Part shown: positions 39,104 through 48,530 of the stretch, piece by piece
How the letters are laid out: each line of letters opens with the position of its first letter
How positions within the stretch are numbered: the stretch's first letter is position 1
Assembly (NCBI GenBank): GCA_018713335.1
Contig: DVOW01000062.1
Coordinates: 1 to 64,000 of the forward strand
Reading direction: 5' to 3'
Source: Candidatus Merdivicinus intestinigallinarum
Lineage (GTDB): Bacteria; Bacillota; Clostridia; Oscillospirales; Ruminococcaceae
DNA: 64,000 bases
The notes under the pieces: generated by a model
The model's input: only the letters and a program-made list of their open reading frames with translations
Database searches by the model: none
What the model was told of the DNA's origin: nothing
Translations under genes and position numbers: made by a program

Positions 39104-41782
39104 CTATATATTTCCAATCATATACACAATCAGCGGGAAGAAGTACACCATAAAGGCCACCCCGATGGCCGCGGCGGTGAACAGCAGCGCCGCCCCCTGT
39201 TTTAGGGGCATACAGGCTGTCAGCCATTTCTTCCCAAAGCGGAAAAAGAGGAAGAATAACACCAGCCCGCCTATGGAGATCCACAGCCCTGCGGTGAATC
39301 CGGGCGGGGTGTAGGAGAGCTCCACAACGTTTTCCCCCGCTTCCAAAGGCAGGGAAAGGTAGTTGCCGGCGGCCCGGGAAATGGGGACCTCCTTCCCGTT
39401 GACCACGGCTTTCCAGCCCGTATCATAGGAAAAGGGGACAAAAAGGCTCTGCCCTTCTTCCGCTGTACAGACGATGGTCCGGCGGCTGCCGTCCCCCTGG
39501 ATCTCCCCGCCAGCGGCGTTTTGACAAAGGGTTTCCAAAAGACCGGCGTCCAGCCCGAACACCTCAAAGGATTCCGGCTGGATATCCTTTGCCAGCTCCA
39601 CCGTCACCCGGACCACATCCCCGGCTTCAAATTCTCCTAAAGCCAGGATGCCGTTGTCCGACTGGGTGGGGTACTGATCCCGGATTACCTGCCCGTTGAC
39701 GGACACCTTGCAGGATTTGTTCACCGGCTCGCTTAAAGCGTTGGAGGGCGGGGACGCGCAGTCAAAATAAAGGAGGGTATCCCGGTCCAGACGCAGGTTC
39801 CAGGTGAGGAAGCCGGAGGACGCGCCCTCCAGATAATAGCCGCCGTCGGAAAGGGTCACTCCTTCCAGGCTGTCCGGCTGGAAAATGGTGAAAAGCCCTT
39901 CGCTGTCCGGGAACAGGCTTTCCGCAACGGCCCCCTGGATCTCCGCACGGGAACCGGCGGGCAGGTCCTCCAAAAAGCCAGGCTCCGCGTTGGTGACAAC
40001 GGCGTCCGGCATCCGGTAAGCCAGGCGTTCGATGGCAAAAACCGGGCCGCAGTACACCGTGTCCGCCGAGGAAAGCTCCTCCGTCCCCAGCCCGCTCCGG
40101 GGGACCACTTCGTAGCGGTTGCCTAAAAGGGCGTCGGTGAAAGCGGTGCCGCCGTTGGAATTCACTTCCATCCAATAGCCGGAATACCCCAGCCGCCGCT
40201 GGGAAACCAGGGTGGTTTCCGGGGTCAGGGAGGTGTAATGGGACAGGCTCTCGTAACCCATGGCGGAAAAGAGGTTCACGTCAAAATATTTCCGCTGGGT
40301 CTTAACCCGGCAAAAGCCGTCCTCCGGGATTTTGCCCGCCAGCTGGACGGCGTTTTGGTAGGTTTCCTGGCTGGTATCCACAGTGCCCATGTAGACGCCG
40401 CTGTTAAAAATACATTCGCCGCCGATGAGCAGGGCCAGCAGGCAAAGGGACAGCCGCCGGGTGAGCATCCCGCCTTTATATGCCCAGAACCAGATGCCGT
40501 AAGCCGCCGCCCCAACGGCCAGTACAGCCAGCAGAAGCAGGAAGGAGTCCCGGTCCCCCCAGAGGGTGCTGGTGTAGGCCGACAGAGCTTCGGAACAGTT
40601 GGCCAGCAGCCATAATTGGAAAGCGAGAAGCCCCGCGGCGGCAATCAGCGATACGGCGGCAGGGAGCTTCATGGAACGCCGGGGGAATTTGGCGGGTTCC
40701 ACCGACCGGAGCACCCGCCAGGCCAGGAACAGCAGGAGCAGGGTCACCATGTACCCGTACCGCACCGGGAACCCCTGGTAGCTGCCGGTGTGCCACATTT
40801 TGTTGATGGGCCGCACCGTCATGGCGATGAAAAACAGCAGGCACATCCAGGTCGCGGCGGTAAATACCCCGGTCTTCAATTCCTTTTTCCGGACAAAGAG
40901 CAGAGCCGCGAAAGGCAGGGCGGAGGTCATAATTACGGGCAGGGTAGTAAAAATTTCCGCGCTTAAGGAACCCGCCGACAGGCTCTGGAACAGCCCTTCT
41001 CCCCGGGCGGAAGTGAGGACCTCCAGCAGGGAGGGGAGCCAGATCACCGCCGTCATCAGCAGGGACAATACAGCCCCGCAGCCCAAAAGCAAAATCCGGT
41101 CTCCCCTTCGCTGCTGGGAGCCGCAGAAAAACTGGTAAAGGCCGTACCCCAGCAGCAGGAAAATCACCGCCATGTAGCTCAAGTAGTAATTGACCGCCAG
41201 CATCCCGGAAAACGCCAGGATAAAGGGCAGGATTTTCCGGCTTTTTTCCAGGGACAACAGGGAAAGAAGGAGCAAGGGGAACAGGGCCATCATATCCAGC
41301 CAGACGATGTTCTGGTAATAAAACATGGCGTAGCCGGAAAAAGCGTAGGCCACTCCCAGCAGGGCAGGCAGGACCTTTTCATCCCGGCCGGACACCCGGC
41401 GGAAAAACAAAGAGGCCGTCCCGGCGCAGACCATCATTTTCCACAGGACCATCCAGTTCATGAGCCAGGGAAGTTCAGACAGGGGGCAGAACACCGAAAG
41501 CAGGGAAAAGGGGCTGGACAGGAAGAAAAAGAAGATCCCCCAGAAATTGATGCCGCCTGCGCCGCCGCTTATAAACATGCTGCCGTTTCCCAACAGGACG
41601 GAGCGAAATTCCGCCATCAAAGGGATCACCTGCTGGTTCATGTCGCACCAGGCAATGCTCTGTTCCCCAAAGGGATATAAGCCGAAAAGGGCGTAGGCCA
41701 GCAGCAAGACCCCGCCGGTCAGCAGCGGGGAGAAAAGCCCTGTCCCAACAGCCCGGGCCATCCGGCCCTTGTTGATACTCAT
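39104..41782 (-). CDS. YfhO family membrane protein
   Basis: 892-residue multi-pass membrane protein of the YfhO/GT-C-like superfamily: an N-terminal block of about 11-12 transmembrane segments (residues 15-470) beginning LLLAYALFGLYPFGEQSIAWCDMNQQVIPLMAEF, a long extracytoplasmic part (about 480-820) and a final helix pair near the C-terminus. The acidic loop CDMNQQ matches the active-site-like first loop of GT-C transferases. Related proteins help glycosylate teichoic acids; substrate here is unknown. ATG 41782 overlaps the stop of the SGNH lipoprotein gene (ATGA), so the pair is coupled and probably works together at the cell envelope. Confidence 0.9.
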   Translation of the reverse strand: MSINKGRMARAVGTGLFSPLLTGGVLLLAYALFGLYPFGEQSIAWCDMNQQVIPLMAEFRSVLLGNGSMFISGGAGGINFWGIFFFFLSSPFSLLSVFCPLSELPWLMNWMVLWKMMVCAGTASLFFRRVSGRDEKVLPALLGVAYAFSGYAMFYYQNIVWLDMMALFPLLLLSLLSLEKSRKILPFILAFSGMLAVNYYLSYMAVIFLLLGYGLYQFFCGSQQRRGDRILLLGCGAVLSLLMTAVIWLPSLLEVLTSARGEGLFQSLSAGSLSAEIFTTLPVIMTSALPFAALLFVRKKELKTGVFTAATWMCLLFFIAMTVRPINKMWHTGSYQGFPVRYGYMVTLLLLFLAWRVLRSVEPAKFPRRSMKLPAAVSLIAAAGLLAFQLWLLANCSEALSAYTSTLWGDRDSFLLLLAVLAVGAAAYGIWFWAYKGGMLTRRLSLCLLALLIGGECIFNSGVYMGTVDTSQETYQNAVQLAGKIPEDGFCRVKTQRKYFDVNLFSAMGYESLSHYTSLTPETTLVSQRRLGYSGYWMEVNSNGGTAFTDALLGNRYEVVPRSGLGTEELSSADTVYCGPVFAIERLAYRMPDAVVTNAEPGFLEDLPAGSRAEIQGAVAESLFPDSEGLFTIFQPDSLEGVTLSDGGYYLEGASSGFLTWNLRLDRDTLLYFDCASPPSNALSEPVNKSCKVSVNGQVIRDQYPTQSDNGILALGEFEAGDVVRVTVELAKDIQPESFEVFGLDAGLLETLCQNAAGGEIQGDGSRRTIVCTAEEGQSLFVPFSYDTGWKAVVNGKEVPISRAAGNYLSLPLEAGENVVELSYTPPGFTAGLWISIGGLVLFFLFFRFGKKWLTACMPLKQGAALLFTAAAIGVAFMVYFFPLIVYMIGNI

Positions 41783-42567
41783 TGGAGGGCGCCCTCCGCC
41801 GTGTGGCAAAGCAGGTAGTCAAGCCATTCTTCGTAAACAGTGGTGCCGAAGTGCATCCCGTCGGCGCTTAAATCTGTGGGAAGGAAGCCTTCCTCGTCAG
41901 CAATGGCCTCGTTGACGCTGAGGTAGTAGACTTCTTCTTCCTCCGCCATCTGCTGGAGCAAGCCGTTCAGTTCCGTGATCCGTTCATTGTTGAGGGTTTC
42001 GTCCTCCTTTTCCCGGGTGACGGGCAGGATAGACTGGACGTAAATTTCCGCGTCCGGATGCTCGGCCTTCAGGCCGTCAATCAGCTGGCCGTACCAGTCC
42101 ACAATGTCCTCAAAGTTTAGGAAAGCCACGCCGTTGGCCCCCAGCATGATGTAGATCTTGCCCGGGTCCAGGGAAGCCGCCGCATCCAGCACCGTCTTGT
42201 CTATACCGTCCTGGGAAATGCACTCCCGGGTGAGGATGGTTTGGGGATTGATGCCGGTGTCCGCCAATACCTGTTCCTCCGGCAGAAGGCCGTAAAGGCT
42301 CAGGCCCGTGGTCAGGGAGTCCCCGATGAAAATGGCGTCGTCCAGGTAGCTGTCCGGCTGTTCAGCTCCTTCCGGAATGGGGGAGCCGATGAGGGCCGCG
42401 GTGTCCATGCCGGAAGATTCCGCCGGAAGGGAAGCGTCCCCGCCGGCGCTGCCGGATGCCGCGCCGGAGGATTCCGGGGTAACCGGGACGATGGGGGTGA
42501 AGAACCCGCAGGCGGACAAAGAGCCTGCCAGCATTACCGCCGTCAAAAGCAAAGCAAAGCGTTTCAT
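41779..42567 (-). CDS. SGNH/GDSL-type esterase lipoprotein
   Basis: 262 residues. Lipoprotein signal MKRFALLLTAVMLAGSLSAC with lipobox LSAC, then a Ser/Gly-rich linker (about 25-55) and an SGNH hydrolase domain: block I IFIGDSLTTGLSLYG, block III-like IMLGANGVAFLN and block V LSADGMHFGTTVYEEW with the catalytic Asp/His. It would deacylate an envelope sugar or polymer outside the membrane. AAAGG is about 14 bases before ATG 42567; ATG 42582 is closer to it and also possible. Operon with the YfhO-like gene. Confidence 0.87.
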   Translation of the reverse strand: MKRFALLLTAVMLAGSLSACGFFTPIVPVTPESSGAASGSAGGDASLPAESSGMDTAALIGSPIPEGAEQPDSYLDDAIFIGDSLTTGLSLYGLLPEEQVLADTGINPQTILTRECISQDGIDKTVLDAAASLDPGKIYIMLGANGVAFLNFEDIVDWYGQLIDGLKAEHPDAEIYVQSILPVTREKEDETLNNERITELNGLLQQMAEEEEVYYLSVNEAIADEEGFLPTDLSADGMHFGTTVYEEWLDYLLCHTAEGALQ

Positions 42568-42592
42568 AAAAATTGAATCCATCCTTTCAAAG

Positions 42593-43330
42593 TCACAGCA
42601 CCAGCCCGCCGTTGGGGGCCAGCACCTGGCCGGTGATAAAATCAGCCTGGGGAGAAGCCAAAAACCAGACCGCCTCGGCGATGTCCCCGGGCTGGCCAAT
42701 CACTCCCAATGGGGTTTCCTCCCGGAGGGCGTCCAAAACCTCCGGCGGCAGGGCGCCGTTCATCTCGGTGGCGATGACCCCGGGGGCCACGCAGTTGACC
42801 TGAATATGGGAGGGCCCCACCTCCTGGGCCAATGCCTTGGTGAAGGCGATGACCGCCCCTTTTGCGGCGGAATAATGGACCTCGCAGGAGGCCCCTACCT
42901 GACCCCACATGGAGGAAATATTGATGATTTTCCCCCTTTTCCGGCGGATCATCCCCGGCAGCACCGCCTGGGCGCAGAGAAAGACGCCTTTGACGTCTAC
43001 CTGAAACATCCGGTCCCAGTCCTCTTCGGTCAAATCGGTAAAGAGCTTCTGCTGGGCGATGCCGGCGTTGTTGACCAGCACCTCAATGGGCCCCAGGGCT
43101 TCCTCCGCCTGGCGCACCATGGAGAGCACCTGATCTTTTTTAGAAACATCCGCCTGGACCGCCAAAGCGGAGCCGGGGCGCAGGCGGTTTAGTTCCGCCG
43201 CAAGCTCCTTGGCGGCCTCTGCGGATTTCTGGTAATTGACCGCCACCCGGAAGCCTTCCCGCCAGAATTTGACGGCAGTTTCCCGGCCGATGCCCCGGGA
43301 CGCGCCGGTAATCAGCGCCGTTTTTTCCAT
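42593..43330 (-). CDS. FabG-like SDR (3-oxoacyl-ACP reductase type)
   Basis: 245 residues, classical SDR: TGASRGIGRETA near residues 8-19, LVNNAGIAQ near 85-93, catalytic Ser in NISSMWG, and HYSAAKGAVIAFTKALA with Tyr/Lys. The basic residue after strand two (NYQKSAEAAKEL) and TGASRGIG suggest NADPH use. It is not within a fatty-acid synthesis cluster, so it may be the elongation-protein-like YmfI-type paralogue rather than the main FabG. AGGAGGGG precedes ATG 43330. Confidence 0.88.
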   Translation of the reverse strand: MEKTALITGASRGIGRETAVKFWREGFRVAVNYQKSAEAAKELAAELNRLRPGSALAVQADVSKKDQVLSMVRQAEEALGPIEVLVNNAGIAQQKLFTDLTEEDWDRMFQVDVKGVFLCAQAVLPGMIRRKRGKIINISSMWGQVGASCEVHYSAAKGAVIAFTKALAQEVGPSHIQVNCVAPGVIATEMNGALPPEVLDALREETPLGVIGQPGDIAEAVWFLASPQADFITGQVLAPNGGLVL

Positions 43331-43399
43331 GGGGACCCCTCCTTTTCACAATTAGAATAGTATAGCACATCCGGCGGCGAAAAAAAAGACCTGTTTTCT

Positions 43400-43640
43400 G
43401 AATTTTGCGGCGAGCCGCCGCCGGCAATTCGCCGCGGCAATCCTACCACGTGACAAATTTTGGCTGGTGCAAACAAGTTGCACCTCTGGCAGAAGTTCCT
43501 CGTAATCACAACGAACTTTGCGGGGAGGCCACGCTGTCAATTCGCCGCGGCGTTTCAATTTCTATCTACCCGCTGGAACGGCAAGAGTAACTTGCCGTCA
43601 TGGATTGGTTTCATTTCCTATCGCCTTGATAAATCAAACG
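43400..43640. repeat. Mosaic of short dispersed repeats and palindromes
   Basis: No gene. CAATTCGCCGCGG occurs at 43425-43437 and 43538-43550 and again at 48292-48304; the preceding GCGAGCCGCCG also recurs there. GGTGCAA-ACAAG-TTGCACC (43466-43484) is a perfect hairpin. 43575-43623 is the second copy of the repeat at 38980-39028. Confidence 0.7.
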
Positions 43641-43757
43641 AAAATAGAATATGTAGGAACTGTCGTGAATAAATTCACGATGGCCCCTGCAAACAGGTTT
43701 TGTGTGTTCCGCCATTTTATTTTCTTCTCCTGCGGGCATTTCTGTCGTTTCCTCCCC

Positions 43758-43786
43758 TTGACAGAACAGAAACAGGGTGCTAAAAT
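43758..43786 (+). promoter_or_regulatory. Promoter of the thrS T-box transcript
   Basis: TTGACA, 17 bases, TAAAAT; transcription would start near 43793. Confidence 0.8.
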
Positions 43787-43792
43787 AAACAT

Positions 43793-44034
43793 ATCATAAA
43801 CCATCGAACAGGAAGCGGATCATCCGCCAGCTCTTCCGCCCAGAGAGGAACGCCGCCGGCTGCAAGCGTTCCCGGAAGCAGGATTTTCCGATACCGCCTG
43901 GGAGGGTGCGGTGAACCGCAACGGCTGGCAGCCGTTATCCTGCCGACGAGTGACGGCCCTTTTGCTGGGCTGTAATCCGGGTGGAACCGTGGAGCGATCG
44001 CTTCATCCCAGTTTTGGGATGAGGCGTTTTTTAT
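43793..44034 (+). ncRNA. T-box leader (threonine) with terminator
   Basis: The T-box signature GGGTGGAACCGTGG is at 43979-43992, followed by the terminator stem CGCTTCATCCCA/TGGGATGAGGCG (43999-44026) and TTTTTTATTTT. Upstream are a long structured stem I region and a small stem III-like CGGCTGGCAGCCG. A GAACCGC stretch near 43915 offers ACC as a possible Thr specifier codon, less certain than the rest. It would read through when uncharged tRNA-Thr accumulates and raise thrS. Confidence 0.9.
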
Positions 44035-44181
44035 TTTGGAAAGGAGGCTGGAAGATGTTTTTCCGTCAAACAATGCGTCCCCGGGCGGGACGGCGAACCA
44101 GCCGCCTCCGCCGCTGCTAATGGCAGAAGGCGGGGGCTTTCCAACCAAGATCACCGCTTATTTTAGAAAGGAAGATTTTAT

Positions 44182-46095
44182 ATGGTAAACATCACTTTAA
44201 AAGACGGCAGCGTCAAAAGCTATGACGCGCCTATTTCTGCGGCGGATGTCTGCAAGGACCTGAGCATGGGCCTTTACCGGGCCGCCTGCGCCTGCAAAAT
44301 CAATGGGGAAGTAAAAGACCTGCGCACTGTCATTGACGGCGACGCCTCCCTGGAGATCCTCACCTTTGCCGACGAGGACGGCAAAAAGACCTTCTGGCAC
44401 ACCACTTCCCACATCCTGGCACAGGCCGTGAAACGCCTGTTCCCCAATGTGAAGCTGGCCATCGGCCCGGCCATCGACACCGGGTTCTACTACGATTTTG
44501 ACACGGAAAAGCCCTTCACCCCCGAGGATTTGAAGGCCTTGGAAGCCGAGATGAAGAAAATCGTCAAGGAAAAACCCGCCATTGAACGGTTCACCCTTTC
44601 TCCCGCCGAGGCGACAAAGCTCATGGAGGAAAGAGGCGAGCCTTACAAGGTGGAGCTGATTGCCGAGCACGCCGAGCAGGGGGATGAGATCTCCTTCTAC
44701 AAGCAGGGCGAGTTCACCGAGCTGTGCGCCGGCCCCCACCTGATGGATTTGGGCGTGGTGAAGGCCTTCAAACTGACGGCCACCACCGGCGCTTACTGGC
44801 GGGGCGATTCCAAGAACCGCCAGCTCTGCCGGGTTTACGGCGTTTCCTTCCCCAAAGCCTCCGAGCTGGAAGAACACCTGCAAATGCTGGAAGAAGCCAA
44901 AAAGCGGGATCACCGCAAGCTGGGCAAGGAACTTGGTCTGTTCATGCTCCGGGACGAAGGCCCCGGCTTTCCCTTCTTCCTGCCTAAGGGCATGGTGCTG
45001 AAAAACACCCTGTTGGACTACTGGCGCAAGATTCACAAGAAATACGGCTATATGGAAATTTCCACCCCCATCATCTTGAACCGTCAGCTGTGGGAGCGCT
45101 CCGGCCACTGGGAGCACTATAAGGAGAACATGTACACCACCGTTATCGACGAGGAAGATTATGCCATCAAGCCCATGAACTGCCCCGGCGGCATGCTGGT
45201 CTACGCCAGCGAGCCTCATTCCTACCGGGAACTGCCTCTGCGCATGGGCGAAATCGGCCTGGTCCACCGTCATGAAATGTCCGGCACCCTCCACGGCCTG
45301 TTCCGGGTGCGCTGCTTCAATCAGGACGACGCCCACATCTTTATGACCCCCGACCAGCTGAAAGACGTGATTCAGGAGACAGTACGCCTCTTTGACGAAG
45401 TGTACTCCACCTTCAACCTGAGCTATACCATTGAACTGTCCACCATGCCCGAGGACCACATCGGCACTGTGGAGCAGTGGGAGCACAACCAGGAGATCCT
45501 CAAGGACGCCATCACCAGCATGGGCAAGGAGTACACCATCAACGAGGGCGACGGCGCGTTCTACGGCCCCAAGCTGGACTTCCATCTGGCCGACAGCCTT
45601 GGCCGCACTTGGCAGTGCGGCACCATCCAGCTGGACTCCCAGCTGCCGGAACGCTTTGAGCTGGAATACACCGGCGAGGATGGCCAGAAACACCGCCCCG
45701 TTATGATCCACCGGGTGGTGCTGGGCTCCATTGAACGTTTTATTGGCGTTATTACCGAGCATTTTGCCGGGGCCTTTCCCGTATGGCTTGCTCCGGAGCA
45801 GGTGCGGCTACTGCCTGTCACCGACCGTGCGGCGGAACGTTGTGAGGAGCTTTGCAAGGAGATGGAATCTGCCGGGCTGCGGGTATCCACCGATCTGCGC
45901 AGCGAAAAGATCGGCTATAAGATCCGGGAAGCGCAGCTTCAGAAAATCCCCTACATGCTGGTTATCGGAGATAAGGAAGTGGAAAGTGGCGAGGTTGCCG
46001 TCCGATCCCGGGCAAACGGCGATTTAGGCAGCATGAGCGTGGAAGGATTCCTGGCCATGATAAAGGAAAAAATCGATTCCTACGCCATTGACTAA
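44182..46095 (+). CDS. thrS: Threonyl-tRNA synthetase
   Basis: 637 residues, the normal length. Order: TGS domain (MVNITLKDGSVKSYDAPISAADVC), editing domain with FWHTTSHILAQAVKRLFP and the zinc-like ELCAGPHL, class II core with motif 2 (GEIGLVHRHEMSGTLHGLFRVRCFNQDDAHIF), YGPKLDFHLADSLGRTWQCGTIQLD and motif 3 (MIHRVVLGSIERFIGVITEHFAG), and anticodon-binding domain (VRLLPVTDRAAERCEEL...RSEKIGYKIREAQLQKIPYMLVIGDKE). ATG 44182 has GAAAGGAAG upstream. Controlled by the T-box leader. Confidence 0.98.
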   Translation: MVNITLKDGSVKSYDAPISAADVCKDLSMGLYRAACACKINGEVKDLRTVIDGDASLEILTFADEDGKKTFWHTTSHILAQAVKRLFPNVKLAIGPAIDTGFYYDFDTEKPFTPEDLKALEAEMKKIVKEKPAIERFTLSPAEATKLMEERGEPYKVELIAEHAEQGDEISFYKQGEFTELCAGPHLMDLGVVKAFKLTATTGAYWRGDSKNRQLCRVYGVSFPKASELEEHLQMLEEAKKRDHRKLGKELGLFMLRDEGPGFPFFLPKGMVLKNTLLDYWRKIHKKYGYMEISTPIILNRQLWERSGHWEHYKENMYTTVIDEEDYAIKPMNCPGGMLVYASEPHSYRELPLRMGEIGLVHRHEMSGTLHGLFRVRCFNQDDAHIFMTPDQLKDVIQETVRLFDEVYSTFNLSYTIELSTMPEDHIGTVEQWEHNQEILKDAITSMGKEYTINEGDGAFYGPKLDFHLADSLGRTWQCGTIQLDSQLPERFELEYTGEDGQKHRPVMIHRVVLGSIERFIGVITEHFAGAFPVWLAPEQVRLLPVTDRAAERCEELCKEMESAGLRVSTDLRSEKIGYKIREAQLQKIPYMLVIGDKEVESGEVAVRSRANGDLGSMSVEGFLAMIKEKIDSYAID

Positions 46096-46508
46096 GTGTA
46101 AAATCTCATATGGGCGCCCCTTGTGGGCGCCTCTGCGTTTACATGGAAAGGTTTTATCTGAGGCATCGTCCCTTACAATTCTGTTTCCAATGGGTTTTAC
46201 AAAAAAACGGCGGGACGGGAAACCCGTCCCCTACAATATATACCGGAACGTTCTGGAAAACGATAGGAGACAACATAGTCAAGCCGCTGTCGCTGTCGTA
46301 AAACTTACGACGCACAGCGGCTTATGCAGTTGGTTCGGCGCTGTGCGGCCGCGTCGCGTCGTCAAGCAAGCTTGCCGACAAACAGCGGGGTTTCCCCGCC
46401 GCCGGGCGGATTTAAGAATTGTTTAATGTTTTCTTTAGTTCATCTTACAACCGGTGCGGTATACTGATCACTGTAAAGAAAATCCCTCAGTTGAAAGGAA
46501 GGACCCCT
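46096..46508. other. Repeat-rich intergenic region after thrS
   Basis: 413 bases without a gene. Contains GGCGCCC-CTTGT-GGGCGCC (46113-46131), a likely weak thrS terminator; GGGACGGG-AAA-CCCGTCCC (46212-46230) with CCTACAAT after it; the second copy of the 58-base repeat (46346-46402); and, before the ABC gene, TATACT near 46462-46467 as a possible -10. Confidence 0.65.
46346..46402 (-). repeat. 58-base dispersed repeat, copy 2 (inverted)
   Basis: Reverse complement of 38901-38958 with one G missing from a G run; here in non-coding DNA. Confidence 0.9.
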
Positions 46509-47423
46509 ATGGAAGAAACCATTTTCTCCTCCCGGGAACTCACCAAGCGGTACCGGGACCTGGCTGTGGACCATGTGACATTAGATATCCGCCCCGGCCA
46601 GATTTTCGGCCTGGTGGGCAAGAACGGCGCAGGCAAAACCACCCTCATCCGGATGATTACCGGCCAGACGTTCCCCACCTCCGGCGAATTCTCCCTCTTT
46701 GGCCAGACCGGGGAGCATAACCTTGGCAAAATGCGCCGCCGCATCGGCTGCATGGTGGAAACCCCCAGCTTTTTCCCTTACCTGACCGCCCACGACAACT
46801 TGGAGTTTTACCGCATCCAGCGGGGAATCCCCGGCGCTGAAAACGTGGACCGGCTGCTGGCCCAGGTTGGCTTGGCGGATACCGGCAAAAAGAAATTCAA
46901 AAACTTCTCCCTTGGCATGAAACAGCGGCTGGGCCTCGCCTTGGCTTTGCTGGGCAACCCCGACTTCCTGGTGCTGGACGAACCCATTAACGGCCTGGAC
47001 CCCATGGGCATCGTGGAATTCCGGGACGTCCTGCTCCAGATGAACCGGGAGCACGGCACCACCATCATGATCTCCAGCCATATTTTGAGCGAGCTTGCAA
47101 ACCTTGCCACGGATTTCGCCTTTATGGACCAGGGGCGACTGCTGGAACAGACCTCCGCCCAGGCCATCCACGACAAATGCCGCAGCTGTTTGGAAATCCG
47201 GGTGGACAACGCCCCCATGGCGGCCACCTTGCTGGACACCCTGGGTTCCGCCGAATATGAGGTGCTGCCCGGCAACGTCATCCGTCTGTACAGCCACATG
47301 GAAGACCCCCAGACCATTTCCCGGATGCTGGTAAACGGCGGCGTAGCCCTGCTGTCCATCGACACCCGCAGTTCCAACCTGGAGGATTACTTCCTGAATC
47401 TTATGGGAGGGAAACAAGCATGA
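46509..47423 (+). CDS. ABC transporter ATP-binding protein (BcrA/LanF-like)
   Basis: 304 residues. Walker A GKNGAGKTTL near 40-49, Q loop region, signature FSLGMKQRLGLALALLG near 135-150, Walker B FLVLDEPINGLDP and switch His in MISSHILSELA. The C-terminal tail (LEIRVDNAPMAATLLDTLGSAEYEVLPG...EDYFLNLMGG) is that of bacitracin/lantibiotic-immunity exporters. ATG 46509 has GAAAGGAAGG upstream. It is the only ATPase for the four permeases that follow. ATGA overlap with the first permease. Confidence 0.94.
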   Translation: MEETIFSSRELTKRYRDLAVDHVTLDIRPGQIFGLVGKNGAGKTTLIRMITGQTFPTSGEFSLFGQTGEHNLGKMRRRIGCMVETPSFFPYLTAHDNLEFYRIQRGIPGAENVDRLLAQVGLADTGKKKFKNFSLGMKQRLGLALALLGNPDFLVLDEPINGLDPMGIVEFRDVLLQMNREHGTTIMISSHILSELANLATDFAFMDQGRLLEQTSAQAIHDKCRSCLEIRVDNAPMAATLLDTLGSAEYEVLPGNVIRLYSHMEDPQTISRMLVNGGVALLSIDTRSSNLEDYFLNLMGGKQA

Positions 47424-48196
47424 CACACTATCTTTCCGCTGAAATGTTCCGCACCGTCCGCCGCCGGTACCTTTACTGGACCTTGGGCGTCTGCGCCTTG
47501 GTGCTGCTGGGAGTTGTTTCCCTGTTCGCTTACGCCAATTCTACCATTGACGATCCCTCCCAAATGGCCCACACGGAATTCCTGTTCCTGTTCTTTATCC
47601 AGTTCCTGCCATCCATCGGATTATATTTTACCCTGCTCATCGGAGACATGACCTTCTCAGAGGAGCATAAGGTCCAAACCATGCGCAATACGCTCTTTTG
47701 CGGTACCCCCCGCATCACGGTCTATCTGGGGAAATTCATCAACAGCCTGATTTTCTGCTGTATTATGATGGTGGTCCTGCTGGCCGTTGCCTTTGGGCTC
47801 AGCGCGGTGATGCTGGGTATCGGACCGGCGTTCCGGGAAACCATGGCTTCCTTCGGTATGATGCTCGCCGGCTGCATCCCCCTGTGGATTGCAGGCGCGG
47901 CCCTGGCCGTTGCATTGTACTCCAATATTCCCAGCACAAACCTGGCGGCCTTTTCCTTTATTGGAATTTTCGTGGTACCCACTAGCCTTCTGAGACTCAC
48001 CGCTTTTATGACCCAGAAGGAAATTTTCGGGCAGATCCGCAGCCTTCTCATTACCTCCCGCCTGGATGAGCTGGCCAAAGGCACGGCATCCGAGCACCCG
48101 GATTTCCTCATTACTTGCTGGATCACCGGCATGGTGTTTACAGCTATTTTCCTCATTGCCGGGTATGCTGCCTTTTCCCGCAAGGAAATCAAATAG
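47420..48196 (+). CDS. ABC-2 type permease 1 of the immunity-like transporter
   Basis: 258 residues, about six membrane segments. Shares with the permeases at 48531, 49329 and 50086 the signature block FSEEHKVQTMRNTLFCGTPRITVYLGKF, an IPLW segment near 155 and a final SRKEIK. LanE/G-like proteins have this layout. Coupled to the ATPase gene. It is the most divergent of the four and is separated from the other three by a 334-base repeat-rich gap. Confidence 0.9.
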   Translation: MTHYLSAEMFRTVRRRYLYWTLGVCALVLLGVVSLFAYANSTIDDPSQMAHTEFLFLFFIQFLPSIGLYFTLLIGDMTFSEEHKVQTMRNTLFCGTPRITVYLGKFINSLIFCCIMMVVLLAVAFGLSAVMLGIGPAFRETMASFGMMLAGCIPLWIAGAALAVALYSNIPSTNLAAFSFIGIFVVPTSLLRLTAFMTQKEIFGQIRSLLITSRLDELAKGTASEHPDFLITCWITGMVFTAIFLIAGYAAFSRKEIK

Positions 48197-48530
48197 GCGG
48201 GGAAAACCCGCCCCTGCAAATTTTTGCGGTCCTTTTGCTGGGATTGTAGGGGCCGGGTTGTCCGGCCCTGCAACCGGCGAGCCGCCGGCGCCAATTCGCC
48301 GCGGTCGTTGTACCCCGCGTTGGATTCGTGAACGGCGGGATGAACCGCCGTTTTCGGCACAGGTTCCCCGAAACGATATCTACATATATTGGAACGTTTC
48401 CGAAAGACTACAATTCAATCGGATATTTTGTAGAGGCGGACTGTGTTCGCCTCTGTACTGTTTGATTTTGGAAATTGCGGAAAAACCGCAGGAAATCCTT
48501 TACAGGCTACAAGAGGAAAGGAGGAGCCCC
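48197..48530. repeat. Repeat-rich gap between permease genes 1 and 2
   Basis: No gene. Holds GGCGGG-GAAAA-CCCGCC (48196-48212), a GTAGGGGCCGGG-type imperfect palindrome (48246-48271), the CGAGCCGCCGGC...CAATTCGCCGCGG segment shared with 43410-43437, and AGAGGCG-GACTGTGTT-CGCCTCT (48434-48456). Confidence 0.65.

Noticed and set aside
44197-45762. 521-codon open frame antisense to thrS
   Set aside because: Shadow of the high-GC, biased codon use of thrS; no domain, no ribosome binding site.
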